Shown in pieces: positions 8,640 through 17,122 of a stretch of DNA of 64,000 nucleotides. The notes under the pieces were generated by a model. The model was not told the origin of the DNA, did no database searches, and saw nothing but the letters and a program-made list of their open reading frames with translations. The DNA lies in contig NZ_LMOO01000001.1 of the NCBI RefSeq assembly GCF_001424195.1, forward strand, positions 1,780,812-1,844,811. The letters run 5' to 3'. Each line of letters starts with the position of its first letter. Position 1 is the stretch's first letter. The DNA is from Cellulomonas sp. Leaf334. Its GTDB lineage: Bacteria; Actinomycetota; Actinomycetes; Actinomycetales; Cellulomonadaceae. Position numbers and translations under genes: made by a program.

Positions 8640-9434
8640 ATGTCCAGCCCCACCGCCGGGCCCGCGATCGAGGTCGCCGGCCTGCGCAAGTCCTACCGGT
8701 CCAAGGCCGGCGAACAGCTCGTGCTCGACGGCGTCGACCTCGTCGTCCCCGCCGGTACCGTCACCGCCCTGCTCGGCCCGAACGGCGCCGGCAAGACCAC
8801 CGCCGTCGGCGTCCTGACCACCCTCCTGGCGGCCGACGCCGGCACCGTCCGCGTCGCCGGGCACGACGTCGCCCGAGACCCGGACGCCGTGCGGGCGTCG
8901 ATCGGCGTCACCGGCCAGATCACGGCGGTCGACGAGCTGCTCACCGGTGCCGAGAACCTGCGCCTCATGGCCGAGCTGAACCACCTCGGCCGGGTCGCCG
9001 GCCGACGGCGCACGGCGGAGCTCCTCGAGCGCTTCGACCTGGCCGAAGCGGGGGCCAAGCCCGTGGCCACCTACTCCGGCGGCATGAAGCGCAAGCTCGA
9101 CCTCGCCATGACCCTCGTCGGGTCCCCGTCCGTCGTCTTCCTCGACGAGCCGACCACCGGACTCGACCCGCGCAGCCGTCGCACCCTGTGGGACGAGGTG
9201 CGCGCCCTCGTCGCCGGCGGCACCACCATCCTGCTCACCACCCAGTACCTGGAAGAGGCCGACCAGCTCGCCGACTCGGTCGCCGTGCTGCACGCCGGCC
9301 GGATCGTGGCCGAAGGCACGCCAGCGGAGCTCAAGGCCGTGCACGACGCCGGCTCGCTCGACGACGTCTTCCTCGCACTCACCGAGCCGCCCACCCACGA
9401 CGACACCGACACCACGAAGGAGACCGTCCGATGA
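8640..9434 (+). CDS. ABC exporter ATP-binding protein, DrrA-like
   Basis: A 264-aa nucleotide-binding subunit with Walker A GPNGAGKTT near residue 46, signature YSGGMKRKLDLA near 148, Walker B VVFLDEPTTGLDP near 165 and a switch histidine region TTQYLEEADQLAD. The organisation matches daunorubicin-resistance-type DrrA ATPases, although it is shorter at the C-terminus than the roughly 330-aa prototypes. It is preceded by GAAGGAG before the ATG. Its stop overlaps the permease start (ATGA, 9431-9434), so the two subunits are translationally coupled. It probably energises export of a lipophilic compound or antibiotic. Confidence 0.93.
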   Translation: MSSPTAGPAIEVAGLRKSYRSKAGEQLVLDGVDLVVPAGTVTALLGPNGAGKTTAVGVLTTLLAADAGTVRVAGHDVARDPDAVRASIGVTGQITAVDELLTGAENLRLMAELNHLGRVAGRRRTAELLERFDLAEAGAKPVATYSGGMKRKLDLAMTLVGSPSVVFLDEPTTGLDPRSRRTLWDEVRALVAGGTTILLTTQYLEEADQLADSVAVLHAGRIVAEGTPAELKAVHDAGSLDDVFLALTEPPTHDDTDTTKETVR

Positions 9435-10261
9435 CCACCCTCGCCACGCTCGCCCCCGTCACGACGCGCCCGCGCCCGGTGGCGGATGTCCTGACCATGC
9501 TGCGCCGCAGCTTGCTTCGTGCGGTGCGCTACCCGGGGCTGACAGTGTTCCTCGTCGCCGGCCCGCTGGTGATGCTGGTGCTGTTCGTGTACGTCTTCGG
9601 CGGAGCGTTCGGCGTCGGCGTGGCTCCCGGTGTCACCCCGGGGGCCGACGGCCGTGCGGCCTACCTCGACTACATCACGCCGACGCTGCTGGTCATCACC
9701 ATCGTCGGAGGTGCCACGTCCGTCGCCACGAGCGCCGCCATGGACGCAGCCGGCGGCATCATGGCGCGGTTCAAGACCATGGCGATCTCCTCGGGCTCCG
9801 TGCTGTCCGGCATGGTCCTCGGGTTCGTCGTCCAGGCGCTCGCCGCGCTCGTGCTCGTCCTCGGGGCAGCCGTGGCGATGGGATACCGGCCGGACGCCGA
9901 CGCCCTGGACTGGGTGGCGCTGCTCGGCCTGTTCATCCTGCTCGGGCTCGCCCTCAACTGGCTGTGCGTCGCCATGGGCCTGAACGCGCGCAGCGTGGAG
10001 ACAGCCAGCAACGCACCGATGATCCTGCTGCTCCTGCCCTTCCTGGGCAGCGGGTTCGTCCCGGTGGAGACCATGCCGACCGCGGTGCGCTGGTTCGCGG
10101 AGCACCAGCCGTTCACGCCCATCATCGAGACCGTCCGCGGCCTGCTCGCCGGCAACCCCGACAACTCGACCGCGATGCTGGCCGTCGGCTGGTGCCTCGT
10201 GATCGGCGTTGCCGGCTACGCCTGGGCGCGATCGCTTTACCGCCGCGAGCGGCGCATCTGA
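9431..10261 (+). CDS. ABC-2 type transporter permease, DrrB-like
   Basis: A 276-aa integral membrane protein with about six hydrophobic segments: LTVFLVAGPLVMLVLFVYVFGG; PTLLVITIVGGATSVATSAAMDAAGG; VLSGMVLGFVVQALAALVLVLGAAVAMG; WVALLGLFILLGLALNWLCVAMG; MILLLLPFLGSGFVP; and a final GWCLVIGVAGYAWA. The ARFKTMAISSGSVLSG stretch after the second helix and the late LPFLGSGFVPVETMP loop are typical of the DrrB/ABC2 family. The start is fixed by the ATGA overlap with the ATPase gene. It pairs with that ATPase as a heteromeric exporter. A strong hairpin follows 18 nt after the stop. Confidence 0.92.
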   Translation: MTTLATLAPVTTRPRPVADVLTMLRRSLLRAVRYPGLTVFLVAGPLVMLVLFVYVFGGAFGVGVAPGVTPGADGRAAYLDYITPTLLVITIVGGATSVATSAAMDAAGGIMARFKTMAISSGSVLSGMVLGFVVQALAALVLVLGAAVAMGYRPDADALDWVALLGLFILLGLALNWLCVAMGLNARSVETASNAPMILLLLPFLGSGFVPVETMPTAVRWFAEHQPFTPIIETVRGLLAGNPDNSTAMLAVGWCLVIGVAGYAWARSLYRRERRI

Positions 10262-10278
10262 GACCTTCCGTCGAGCGC

Positions 10279-10315
10279 CGGGGGTCGAACCGGGTCAGTT
10301 CCGGTTCGATCCCCG
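10279..10315. terminator. Strong hairpin after ABC operon
   Basis: A 15-bp stem, CGGGGGTCGAACCGG (10279-10293) with CCGGTTCGATCCCCG (10301-10315), has one mismatch and a 7-nt loop. It lies directly downstream of the permease gene. It looks like a bidirectional transcription terminator without a T-tract. The GGTTCGATCC string resembles a tRNA T-arm only by chance. Confidence 0.75.
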
Positions 10316-10347
10316 TCGTCGAGGGAACCTCTCGTCCCGCTCGAACC

Positions 10348-10574
10348 TCAGCTCAGACGGCGGAGCAGGAGGCAAAATCGTCGCCCTCGGGGTCGAGGAG
10401 CACGTGCCAGGATTCTGACCGCTCTGACCGATGTGTGCAGGGCGCGACGAGCCGCACGAGCCGTTCGAGCTTGGCCTCCTGGTCTCGGTCGGTGGGGCTG
10501 ATGTCGATGTGCAGTCGGAGCTTCGGTCGTGGGCTTTGACCAGCAGGACCACGAAGATGCAGGTGACAAGTGCC
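10348..10574 (-). pseudogene. VOC/glyoxalase-like protein, C-terminal fragment
   Basis: The minus-strand reading KLRLHIDISPTDRDQEAKLERLV followed by SWHVLLDPEGDDF is the characteristic C-terminal half of small actinobacterial VOC (Glyoxalase_6-type) proteins. The N-terminal half is missing. After GDDF the frame drifts to ASCSAV, whereas the adjacent frame gives the expected ending FCLLLRRLS and stops at 10348. A single frameshift at about 10360 therefore damages even this remnant. It lies between the exporter operon and another broken gene, in a short zone of decay. Confidence 0.6.
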
Positions 10575-10688
10575 CGATGACCAGGCCGATCCGGGCTCGC
10601 CGACGACGCTCGACACTGTCGACCGGGCCCCCGCGGAGCCGTACAGAGGCAGGCGTCCGATGGCTGGAAGGTCGGCGAGGACCGCGGA

Positions 10689-11153
10689 CTACTCTCCGAC
10701 AGGGAGCCGCACGACGTCGAGGTAGAAGTCGCCGATACGGCGAACCGCCGTAGTGAACTCGTCCCAGTTCAAGGGCTTGGCGACGTAGGCGTTCGCGTGG
10801 GCGGCGTACATCCGCGCGACGTCTTCCTCGGCCTCTGACGTGGTCAGGACCACGACAGGGATGGAGGCCAACTCGGGCTCGGTCTTGATGTGCTCGAGCA
10901 CCTCACGGCCGTTGACCGTAGGCAGGTTCAGGTCCAGCAGGATCAGTGACGGTCGCTTGACCGTGGCCTACGGTCCTCGGCGATAGAGGTAGTCCAGGGC
11001 GGCTTCCCCATCCTCGACGCTCGCGAGTGCTTGGGCGAGGCCCTGCTGGTCGAAGACCTCCTGCACGAGCAGCCGGTCGCCGGCGTCGTCTTCGACAAGT
11101 AGGACCGAGTCGGGCAAGGCGGCGGGAGCGGGCATGGGCACAGTGCGGGTCAT
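10689..11153 (-). pseudogene. CheY-like response regulator with in-frame amber codon
   Basis: The frame from ATG 11153 reads DSVLLVEDDAGDRLLVQEVFDQQG...YLYRRGP and then TAG (10968-10970). It continues in the same frame as ATVKRPSLILLDLNLPTVNGREVLEHIKTEP through the DLNLP phospho-acceptor segment, the TTSEAEEDV switch Thr and the AKPLNW lysine to a natural stop at 10689. Length and alignment match the intact paralogue at 16468-16911, so one base change (for example Tyr to stop) separates this from a whole receiver of the Rcp1-like single-domain type. The phospho-acceptor Asp lies after the stop, so the truncated product would be inactive. The same frame stays open upstream to an ATG at 11363 preceded by a near-perfect AAGGAGG. 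Translation may thus start 70 codons earlier. Confidence 0.75.
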
Positions 11154-11588
11154 CGCGGTCAGTCCTGTGGTCGGTTCGGGACGCGCAGTGGCATGGCCAC
11201 AGGTGCAACGTGCCCGGTCAGCGTTCGGCGTCTGGCAGGTCCGCATCGTCGGCGAGGACTCCGGGGGCAAAAGGCGTCGAAAGGACGTGGAGCGGGCATC
11301 CGGGAGGTCGGTGCGTTGGGGCCAGAACCGGTCGTCGAAGTAGTCCTCAATGCGTCCGGGCATCGTCGCCCCTCCTTGCTGCGTCCGTGGCGCGGCCCAT
11401 TCGAGCAGACTGCCCGGACCCGAGCTGGTCGTGGACAACATGCGGGCTGTGCCTGTACTGCCTGGAGCCGGGTCAGCCTGGCGCTGGTGTCCGCCGCCGG
11501 GGCGGGATGGATGCCAGGGCCTCACGACTGCGCCGGGAGTGCTCACTCTCTACGTCGACACCTGGAACCGACCTCCGCGGATTGGGCG

Positions 11589-12229
11589 TCATCGGGCTCG
11601 TGAGTCGCCGTCTCCAGCGAACGGTGCTTGGGTGTGGAGTCGGCCGTCCACGGCGAGGTCGACCAGGAGGTCCGCCAGTGCAGCGCGGTGCAGGGTGGTG
11701 CTCCGCGGTGGGGTGTGGGCGTCGAGGTCGACCCCTGGGTTGTCGGGCCGTCGACGAGGCGCGGCACGCGCACGAGGGTCCAGGCTCGGTCACTGTTCTG
11801 CCAGGCGGTGAACTCGCCGGCCCGATCGCGGGCTGCCCCGCGAGCAAGGGTGCGCACCAGGGCGCCGATCACCTTGTCCCGGTTGCCCTTGTGGTCGCCG
11901 GGGACGTCGAGCCCGGCCACGCTGACCCCGATGAACCGGTGCACCCCAGACTCGGTCATGGCGTCGACCAAGGTCGTGGCCACGGTCGTCTGCAGGGTGT
12001 GGTCGCGACCGCGAGGGCCGAGCGTGGAGATCACGGCCTGAGCACCCTGCAGCAACTCCGTGAGCGTCTCCCGCGCTCGGGCGTCTCCGATCACGGCGCG
12101 GATGTCGGGGCGTCCGGTGAGCTGGGCGCGGTCGCGGGCCAGGGCGTTGACGCTGTGTCCTCGGCGCAAGGCGCTGTCGACAAGGAGGGCGCCGGTGCGG
12201 CCGGTGGCGCCGAGGACGGCGATCCTCAT
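11589..12229 (-). pseudogene. NAD(P)-binding Rossmann protein, frameshifted near 3' end
   Basis: It starts MRIAVLGATGRTGALLVDSALRRGH, the GxTGxxG nucleotide loop of NAD(P)H-binding SDR-like proteins. It follows the family through LVDAMTESGVHRFIGVSVAGLDVPGD and TLVRVPRLVDG. From about 11745 the frame turns into Ser/Thr/Trp-rich sequence that runs on to 11543. The neighbouring frame instead gives the expected tail, HRAALADLLVDLAVDG, with a stop at 11589. The span is 641 nt, one short of a multiple of three, so a 1-nt deletion (or sequencing error) is the simplest explanation. Its ATG overlaps the stop of the upstream NmrA-like gene, so the two formed an operon. Confidence 0.75.
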
Positions 12230-13089
12230 CGGTTTCGCCCAGCGGTGGGCTGCCAGACGGCGCGCTCTCGATGGGCGAAGGTGGCGAAGTCGATCGGGTC
12301 TCGTCCCAGGACGGTGCGCAGGTCGTCGCTCAGGGAGTCGGCCAGGCCGAGGCGGGCCGTGGTGTAGATCGCGGTGGTGACCGCGACCATGCCCCAGGGC
12401 ATGCCCAGCTTGCGGTGGGCGTGTCGGGCGTAGCGCAACACTCCTGGCCGGGCGTAGTGGATGGGCCGACCAAGCTCGGTTGTGAGTACGTCGGCGACCT
12501 CGGTGTAGGTCAGGGCTTGGTTCCCGGTGATCGTCCACGCCCGGTTCGCGTGAGCGTCGCGGTCGAGCAGGGCCGCGGCGGCGACGGCGCCGACGTCCTC
12601 GGCGTCGACGAACGCGGTCGCACCGCGGCCGGCGGGCACGACGATCTCGGCACGGTCGCGCACATCGGTCAGGTGGGTGGTGCTCAGGTTCTGGTGGAAG
12701 AACGAGGCCCGCACGAACGTCCAGTCGACACCGGAGGATCGCATCCATCTCTCGACGCTCGCGTGCGGGACCACGGGGTTCTTCTCTGCGCCCTGCAAGG
12801 ACAGGAAGACCATGTGCCGCACGCCGGTGTCGAGAGCTGCGCCCAGGGCCGGCAGCAGGTCGCGCTTGACGTTGCCCAACGCTGGGGGGCGCACCACGAA
12901 CATCGCGTCGACGCCGGCGAAGGCCGGCGCCCACGTGGCCTGGTCGGTGAAGTCGAACCGCACCGTGGGCGCACCGGCGATCGAACGGCCACCATGCGTG
13001 GCCGCACGCACGTCGGCGTTGCAGGCGAGCAGCTCGCTCAGTACGACGCTGCCCACGTTCCCGGTGGCACCGGTGACGAGCACGGTCAT
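12226..13089 (-). CDS. NmrA-like NAD(P)H-binding protein
   Basis: A 287-aa Rossmann protein beginning MTVLVTGATGNVGSVVLSELL. The GATGNVG loop, the VRFDFTDQATWAPAFAGVDAMFVVRPPAL segment and the SVERWMRSSGVDWTFVRASFFHQN active-site region are typical of NmrA/TMR-like azoreductase-type reductases. The ATG at 13089 is chosen over the in-frame ATG at 13122 because it follows GGGGGA and begins directly at the Rossmann strand. It is divergent from a MarR-type regulator with a palindrome between them, and overlaps the damaged Rossmann gene downstream. It probably handles quinone or electrophile stress. Confidence 0.85.
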   Translation of the reverse strand: MTVLVTGATGNVGSVVLSELLACNADVRAATHGGRSIAGAPTVRFDFTDQATWAPAFAGVDAMFVVRPPALGNVKRDLLPALGAALDTGVRHMVFLSLQGAEKNPVVPHASVERWMRSSGVDWTFVRASFFHQNLSTTHLTDVRDRAEIVVPAGRGATAFVDAEDVGAVAAAALLDRDAHANRAWTITGNQALTYTEVADVLTTELGRPIHYARPGVLRYARHAHRKLGMPWGMVAVTTAIYTTARLGLADSLSDDLRTVLGRDPIDFATFAHRERAVWQPTAGRNR

Positions 13090-13107
13090 GTCAGTTCCCC
13101 CGTCGAC

Positions 13108-13124
13108 GTATGCATCGTACATAC
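13108..13124. promoter_or_regulatory. Candidate MarR operator
   Basis: The inverted repeat GTATG...CATAC (5-bp arms, 7-nt spacer) lies in the 53-bp gap between the divergent NmrA-like gene (start 13089) and the MarR-type regulator (start near 13143). Position and symmetry suggest autoregulation and control of the divergent operon. The short arms make this moderate evidence only. Confidence 0.45.
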
Positions 13125-13142
13125 ACCGTTAAGGTTGGTGCC

Positions 13143-13637
13143 GTGGGGAGCGCAGAGCGGGATCCCGAGGTGTCCGAGCAGCTGGATCAAGCTCTATTGC
13201 GCCTGCGCCGGTTCTTCGAGCCGCCGCGCCAGCTCGAGCCTCAGGCCGGCTGGCAGGAGCACCCCCCGGTCGATCTGTCAACGCTCCTGGTCGTCGAGGC
13301 GCTTCTGCGAGGTGGCGACGCGGTTTCGATCGGAAAGATCGCGCGGGATCTGGGCGTCGCGCACTCGACCGCGAGCCGATTCGTCGATCGCGCAGTCAGC
13401 ACGGGAATGGCGGAACGCACCGCTCGCGATTCCCGTCAGCAGGGCGTCCGACTGACGACGAACGGCGAGACGCTGGCCGAACGCGCACGCATGTTCCGGT
13501 GGTCACGCCTCGATGCACTGATCTCGCACTGGGACCGCTCCGACCAGACGGCCTTGGCGACACTGCTCACAAGATTTGCCGACGAAGTCGACGACGCGGC
13601 CGCCGGTGTCGATCGCGCTGTCTCTCGGGACGCGTGA
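13143..13637 (+). CDS. MarR family transcriptional regulator
   Basis: About 164 aa. A winged helix is visible as VVEALLRGGDAVSIGKIARDLGVAHSTASRFVDRAVSTGMAERTARDSRQQGVRLT, with long flanking dimerisation helices (ERARMFRWSRLDALISHW...). This is the standard MarR layout. The start is uncertain. The frame opens at 13110 inside the operator-like palindrome. A GTG at 13143 gives a near-leaderless gene and better family length, so I prefer it. It is divergent from the two NAD(P)-binding reductase genes, which it most likely represses in the absence of a phenolic or electrophilic ligand. Confidence 0.8.
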   Translation: MGSAERDPEVSEQLDQALLRLRRFFEPPRQLEPQAGWQEHPPVDLSTLLVVEALLRGGDAVSIGKIARDLGVAHSTASRFVDRAVSTGMAERTARDSRQQGVRLTTNGETLAERARMFRWSRLDALISHWDRSDQTALATLLTRFADEVDDAAAGVDRAVSRDA

Positions 13638-13904
13638 GCGACCGCCCGGTAGCGGCCGTGCTATCGGTCAGCGCCGTTACGGTGGCGCTTCTTGGTTGCG
13701 GACTCACGTTGCGACAAGTTTCAGCACCGCTCTGTCCCGAGGTGGACTCCGCCCCGGTAGTCAGTGCGCTGTTGGTCGCCAGGTCCTGGTCAGACGTGCG
13801 ACGGCGGCATGAGCGATGCGGTGCCGGGCGCCTTGAACGCCGCCATGTGTGCCGGCGCCCTGGGGCCGATCCCGGCGATCTCACCCACTGATCGGTCACC
13901 CGAC

Positions 13905-15290
13905 CTAGCCGCTCGAGTAGTCCCGGCCCCGCGCGGCCGTGACATCGAGGCGACGCAGGACCAGGAGGGCGATGCCCGCGGACATGAGCTCGCCCGCGGC
14001 GAGGCCTACCCAGGTCCCGGTGGGGCCGACGTGGCCGAGGGCGAGCACGAGCGGGACCTTGACGAGCAGGAGGGTCCCGACCGAGAGGACGTAGGACGGT
14101 CGTGGTCGGCCGAGAGCCTGGAAGTACGCAGAGACCAGTGGTGTGACACCGGCTGCGGCGAACCCGATCGCCAGGATCCGTAGAGCGTCGACGGACTCGG
14201 AGCGCACGGCGGCGTCGTCGACGAAGGCGGCGGCGATGGGCTCGGCGAGCAGCGCGACGGAGCCGGCGGCGGCGGTGCTGTAGACGAGGGTGGCGCGCAG
14301 CGACAGGGTCCGGGCGCGCCGGACGCGTGCGGCGAGCCGGCGACCGGCGTTGTACCCGACGATCGGCTGCATCCCCTGGCTGATGCCGAGCTGAGGCATC
14401 GCGACGAACGTCTGGATGCGGGAGCAGATCGCGAACGCAGCCAGAGCCGCGGTGGCGACGGCCACCCGGGACAGCGTGGTGTTGACGACCACCACGAGCA
14501 GGGTGGCGCCGAAGCCGGCGAGGAACGAGGGGGCGCCGATGCCCACGAGGGTGCGGACCGTCGGGAGGTGAGGACGCAGGTCGGAGCTGCGGATGCGATA
14601 GGGCCGGTCCCGCTGGGCGAAGAAGAACCACATGCTCATGGCCGCGGAGACGGCCTGGCCGCCGACCGTGCCCAGCGCGGCTCCACGGACACCAAGGTCC
14701 AGCCCGAAGATGAGCAGCGGATCGAGGGTGATCTGGACGGCGACCGGGACGACCCACAGCATCGTGGCGAACCGCATCCGACCCTCGGCGCGCACCAGGC
14801 TGGAGAACCCGGTCGAGACGATCGCGCCGGCCAGGATGATCACGGCGTAGTCGCGTGCATAGGCGAGGGTCTCCCCCTGGGCGCCGAGCAACCGCAGGAG
14901 CGGCTCGAGCCCGCTCAGCCCGACCACGGTGATCGTCACGGCGGCGGCCCAGAACACGGTGAAGGCGTTCCCGGCGGCACGTGCGGCGGTGCTCGTGTCG
15001 CCGGCGCCGAGGTGCCGGGAGACGACCGAGGCTGCTCCGACGCCGAGGGCGGTCGAGACCGCGCCGAGCGCGAGGAGCAACGGGGCGACGAGGTTGACCG
15101 CCGCCATCGCGGTCGTCCCGACGCCGCGGGCGACGAACCATGCATTGGTCAGCGCGTAGATCCCGTAGACCCCGACCGCGATGGTGGTCTGGGTGCACGC
15201 GTGCCACAGCAGCCGCCCCACGGGCCGTTCACCCAGGGCAGCGGCGTCGAGCGTCCTCCGCGTCGGCGCGCCGGAGTCCCCGGTGCTCAC
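13905..15290 (-). CDS. MATE family efflux transporter
   Basis: A 461-aa polytopic membrane protein with about twelve hydrophobic helices in two homologous halves. The first reads GRLLWHACTQTTIAVGVYGIYALTNAWFVARGVG...LGVGAASVVSRHLGAGD. The second repeats the theme in QLGISQGMQPIVGYNAGRR. These are MatE domain signatures (LGAGD and P-x-x-GYN-x-G). It would export cationic drugs or metabolites using an ion gradient. Its GTG start overlaps the stop of the upstream kinase-fold gene (GTGA, 15287-15290), so the two are coupled. The 267 bp after its stop, up to the convergent MarR gene, holds no recognisable gene. Confidence 0.92.
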   Translation of the reverse strand: MSTGDSGAPTRRTLDAAALGERPVGRLLWHACTQTTIAVGVYGIYALTNAWFVARGVGTTAMAAVNLVAPLLLALGAVSTALGVGAASVVSRHLGAGDTSTAARAAGNAFTVFWAAAVTITVVGLSGLEPLLRLLGAQGETLAYARDYAVIILAGAIVSTGFSSLVRAEGRMRFATMLWVVPVAVQITLDPLLIFGLDLGVRGAALGTVGGQAVSAAMSMWFFFAQRDRPYRIRSSDLRPHLPTVRTLVGIGAPSFLAGFGATLLVVVVNTTLSRVAVATAALAAFAICSRIQTFVAMPQLGISQGMQPIVGYNAGRRLAARVRRARTLSLRATLVYSTAAAGSVALLAEPIAAAFVDDAAVRSESVDALRILAIGFAAAGVTPLVSAYFQALGRPRPSYVLSVGTLLLVKVPLVLALGHVGPTGTWVGLAAGELMSAGIALLVLRRLDVTAARGRDYSSG

Positions 15291-16273
15291 GGTTCGGTGA
15301 GCATCCGCATCATCCGATCGATCTGCCCGCGCGCCCAGTCGTACTGGGTGGGTGTGGTGTGTCCGCGATAGACCGTCTCGATCGCCATGATCACGACCAG
15401 GTGCAGGCTGTACAGGCGCCGGCGCGTCTGCTCCCTCGGGGTGAGCTCCTCATAGCCATAGCCGCGCATGAACGCGGTCGAGTCGCCGAAGTCGGGCAGG
15501 TCGATGGCAGCGAAGCCGGCCTCCATCAGCGGGTCCCCGTACAGGGCGCGTTCGTGGTCGATGATCGTGAGGATCCTGCCGTCGCGGACCATGACGTTGG
15601 AGTCCCACAGGTCCCACTCGACGAACCTGGGCTCGGTGACGTCGTCGAGGACGTCGGCGTGCAGGGCGACGATCTTGCGGATGTCGTCGTAGTCCCGGCC
15701 GATGTCGACGTTGCGGGCCTCCCCGTCGGCCAGGTTGGCTTCGACGATGCCGGTGAACGCGGTTCGCCAGGACTGGTCGCCTGGGCCGGCGAGCGGTCCG
15801 AACCAGTCGCCGCGGATCGAGTTCAGCTCGCGGTTGGCGGCGCCGAGCGCCTCGTTGTACGCGTCGCGCTGCTCGGTGCTCAGGTCCTTGGTGATGATGC
15901 CGAAGTTGTCCGCGTCGACGAACGGCATGAAGAAGTAGTCGGCGTCGACCAGCTCCTGGCTCAGGTCGGCGTAATCGACCTGCGGGACCGGGACGTCGGT
16001 GCGTGCTGCGATCAGCGCCAGCGAGTCGAGCTCGATGCGCATCGCGCCGCGCTCGGCGGTCAGCACCGGCACGTCCCGCGGCGGCGCGATCTTCACGACC
16101 ACGGCCCGTCCGTCACGCAGCAGGATCCGGTAGGCGACGTTGAACCAGCCGTGCCCCAGCTCCTCCAGCCACGTGTCAGGGTCGCCCGTGGGCACCTGCT
16201 CGGCGCCGTAGGCGCGCTCGACCATCGCCCGCAGCGTCGCCGGCGTCTGGCGGTTCTTGGTGATGCTCTCCAT
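15287..16273 (-). CDS. Aminoglycoside phosphotransferase-fold (APH) protein
   Basis: A 328-aa protein kinase-like small-molecule phosphotransferase. The N-lobe has GRAVVVKIAPPRD (ATP-anchoring Lys) near residue 75. The C-lobe has VEWDLWDSNVMVRDGRILTIIDHERALYGDPLMEAGF, a variant of the APH H-x-D-x-x-x-x-N catalytic loop followed by the metal-binding D-x-E/D. In this copy the loop reads WDLWDSN rather than HGDLHxxN, as in many uncharacterised APH-family members. The substrate is unknown. Translational coupling to a MATE exporter suggests a two-step detoxification unit (phosphorylate, then export), which is inference. Confidence 0.85.
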   Translation of the reverse strand: MESITKNRQTPATLRAMVERAYGAEQVPTGDPDTWLEELGHGWFNVAYRILLRDGRAVVVKIAPPRDVPVLTAERGAMRIELDSLALIAARTDVPVPQVDYADLSQELVDADYFFMPFVDADNFGIITKDLSTEQRDAYNEALGAANRELNSIRGDWFGPLAGPGDQSWRTAFTGIVEANLADGEARNVDIGRDYDDIRKIVALHADVLDDVTEPRFVEWDLWDSNVMVRDGRILTIIDHERALYGDPLMEAGFAAIDLPDFGDSTAFMRGYGYEELTPREQTRRRLYSLHLVVIMAIETVYRGHTTPTQYDWARGQIDRMMRMLTEP

Positions 16274-16467
16274 TGAGTCCTCATCCGGGTGCGGGGCTGT
16301 CCGGCCCTGAGACGCGCCTCGTCGGAGGCCGAATCGTGCGGCAACTCTAGGTCCGCGTCGGACACCATTCTGGTCACCAGGAGCGCGAGAATCGCGGTGC
16401 GGTTGACGCGCAGGAGCGCTCCACCAAATGCGCTGCCCTCGCGATGCGGATCGGGACCGGCCGTGAC

Positions 16468-16911
16468 TCAGGCAACCGGTGCGGGCAGCCGGACGAGCTC
16501 GAGGTAGAAGCCCGTGATGTGTTGCACCACGGCGGTGAACTGGTCCCAGTCGATGGGCTTGGAGACGTAGGCGTTCGCGTGGGCGGCGTACATGCGGACG
16601 ATGTCTTCTTCGGCATCCGACGTGGTGAGCACAACCACGGGGATCGGGGCCAGGGCAGGGTCTGTCTTGATCTGCTCAAGCACTTCGCGTCCGTTGACCT
16701 TCGGCAGGTTCAGGTCGAGCAGGATCAGGGCTGGGCGTCTCGCCGAGGTGTGAGCGCCGCGCCGGTAAAGGTAGTCGAGCGCTTCTTCGCCGTCGTCGAC
16801 CATGACGAGTGCTGCCGCGTGCCCGTGGTGCTCGAAGACTTCACGGACCAGCAGCTGGTCGCCGGGATCGTCTTCGACGAGCAGGACCGAGCCGTCGGGC
16901 ATGGGGTTCAT
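16468..16911 (-). CDS. Single-domain response regulator (Rcp1-like), intact
   Basis: A 147-aa receiver domain: SVLLVEDDPGDQLLVREVF (acidic pair), LILLDLNLPKVNGREVL (phospho-acceptor Asp in DLNLP), VVVLTTSDAEEDI (switch Thr) and ANAYVSKPIDW (conserved Lys). The YLYRRG insert and fused-helix ending place it with the Rcp1-like regulators that pair with phytochrome- or GAF-type kinases. No kinase is adjacent. The ATG at 16911 is chosen. The frame opens earlier at a TTG (16959), and an ATG at 16902 is also possible. It is the intact paralogue of the amber-interrupted gene 5.3 kb to the left. Confidence 0.88.
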   Translation of the reverse strand: MNPMPDGSVLLVEDDPGDQLLVREVFEHHGHAAALVMVDDGEEALDYLYRRGAHTSARRPALILLDLNLPKVNGREVLEQIKTDPALAPIPVVVLTTSDAEEDIVRMYAAHANAYVSKPIDWDQFTAVVQHITGFYLELVRLPAPVA

Positions 16912-16977
16912 GGACACATGATGAGGCTTCGAGGCGCTGCCTCGCGGCCACTTGGTCAATGAGTGGCGGCCCGCACG

Positions 16978-17055
16978 TCGACCCCGCGCTAACTAGCGTG
17001 GGCATCCAGTAGAGGTACCACGCTCGCCGTCAGGCAACCTGTTGTGCATCTCGAC
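16978..17055 (+). repeat. Dispersed intergenic element, copy A
   Basis: TCGACC (16978-16983), a 24-nt gap, a degenerate 16-mer ending GTACCACGC (17008-17023), 20 nt, then GTGCATCTCGAC (17044-17055). Spacings equal those of the copies at 47311 and (gap one shorter) 44384. The 3' core is followed by AGATG, which can pair with CATCT to make a small hairpin. It lies between the response regulator and the end of the DUF1254 gene. Confidence 0.6.
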
Positions 17056-17122
17056 AGATGGCCCGCACCACCACCGCCGACCTTCCCCACTCGGTCATAT
17101 GGTGGCAGGGATTTGTTCGGGC

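Noticed and set aside
10279..10315. tRNA T-arm-like string GGTTCGATCC
   Set aside because: It is one arm of a 15-bp perfect-but-one hairpin just after the ABC operon. No acceptor, D-arm or anticodon arm can be built around it, so it is a terminator, not a tRNA.
10968..10970. Programmed amber readthrough or pyrrolysine
   Set aside because: The paralogue has an ordinary sense codon in the same place, and nothing nearby indicates recoding. A nonsense mutation is simpler.
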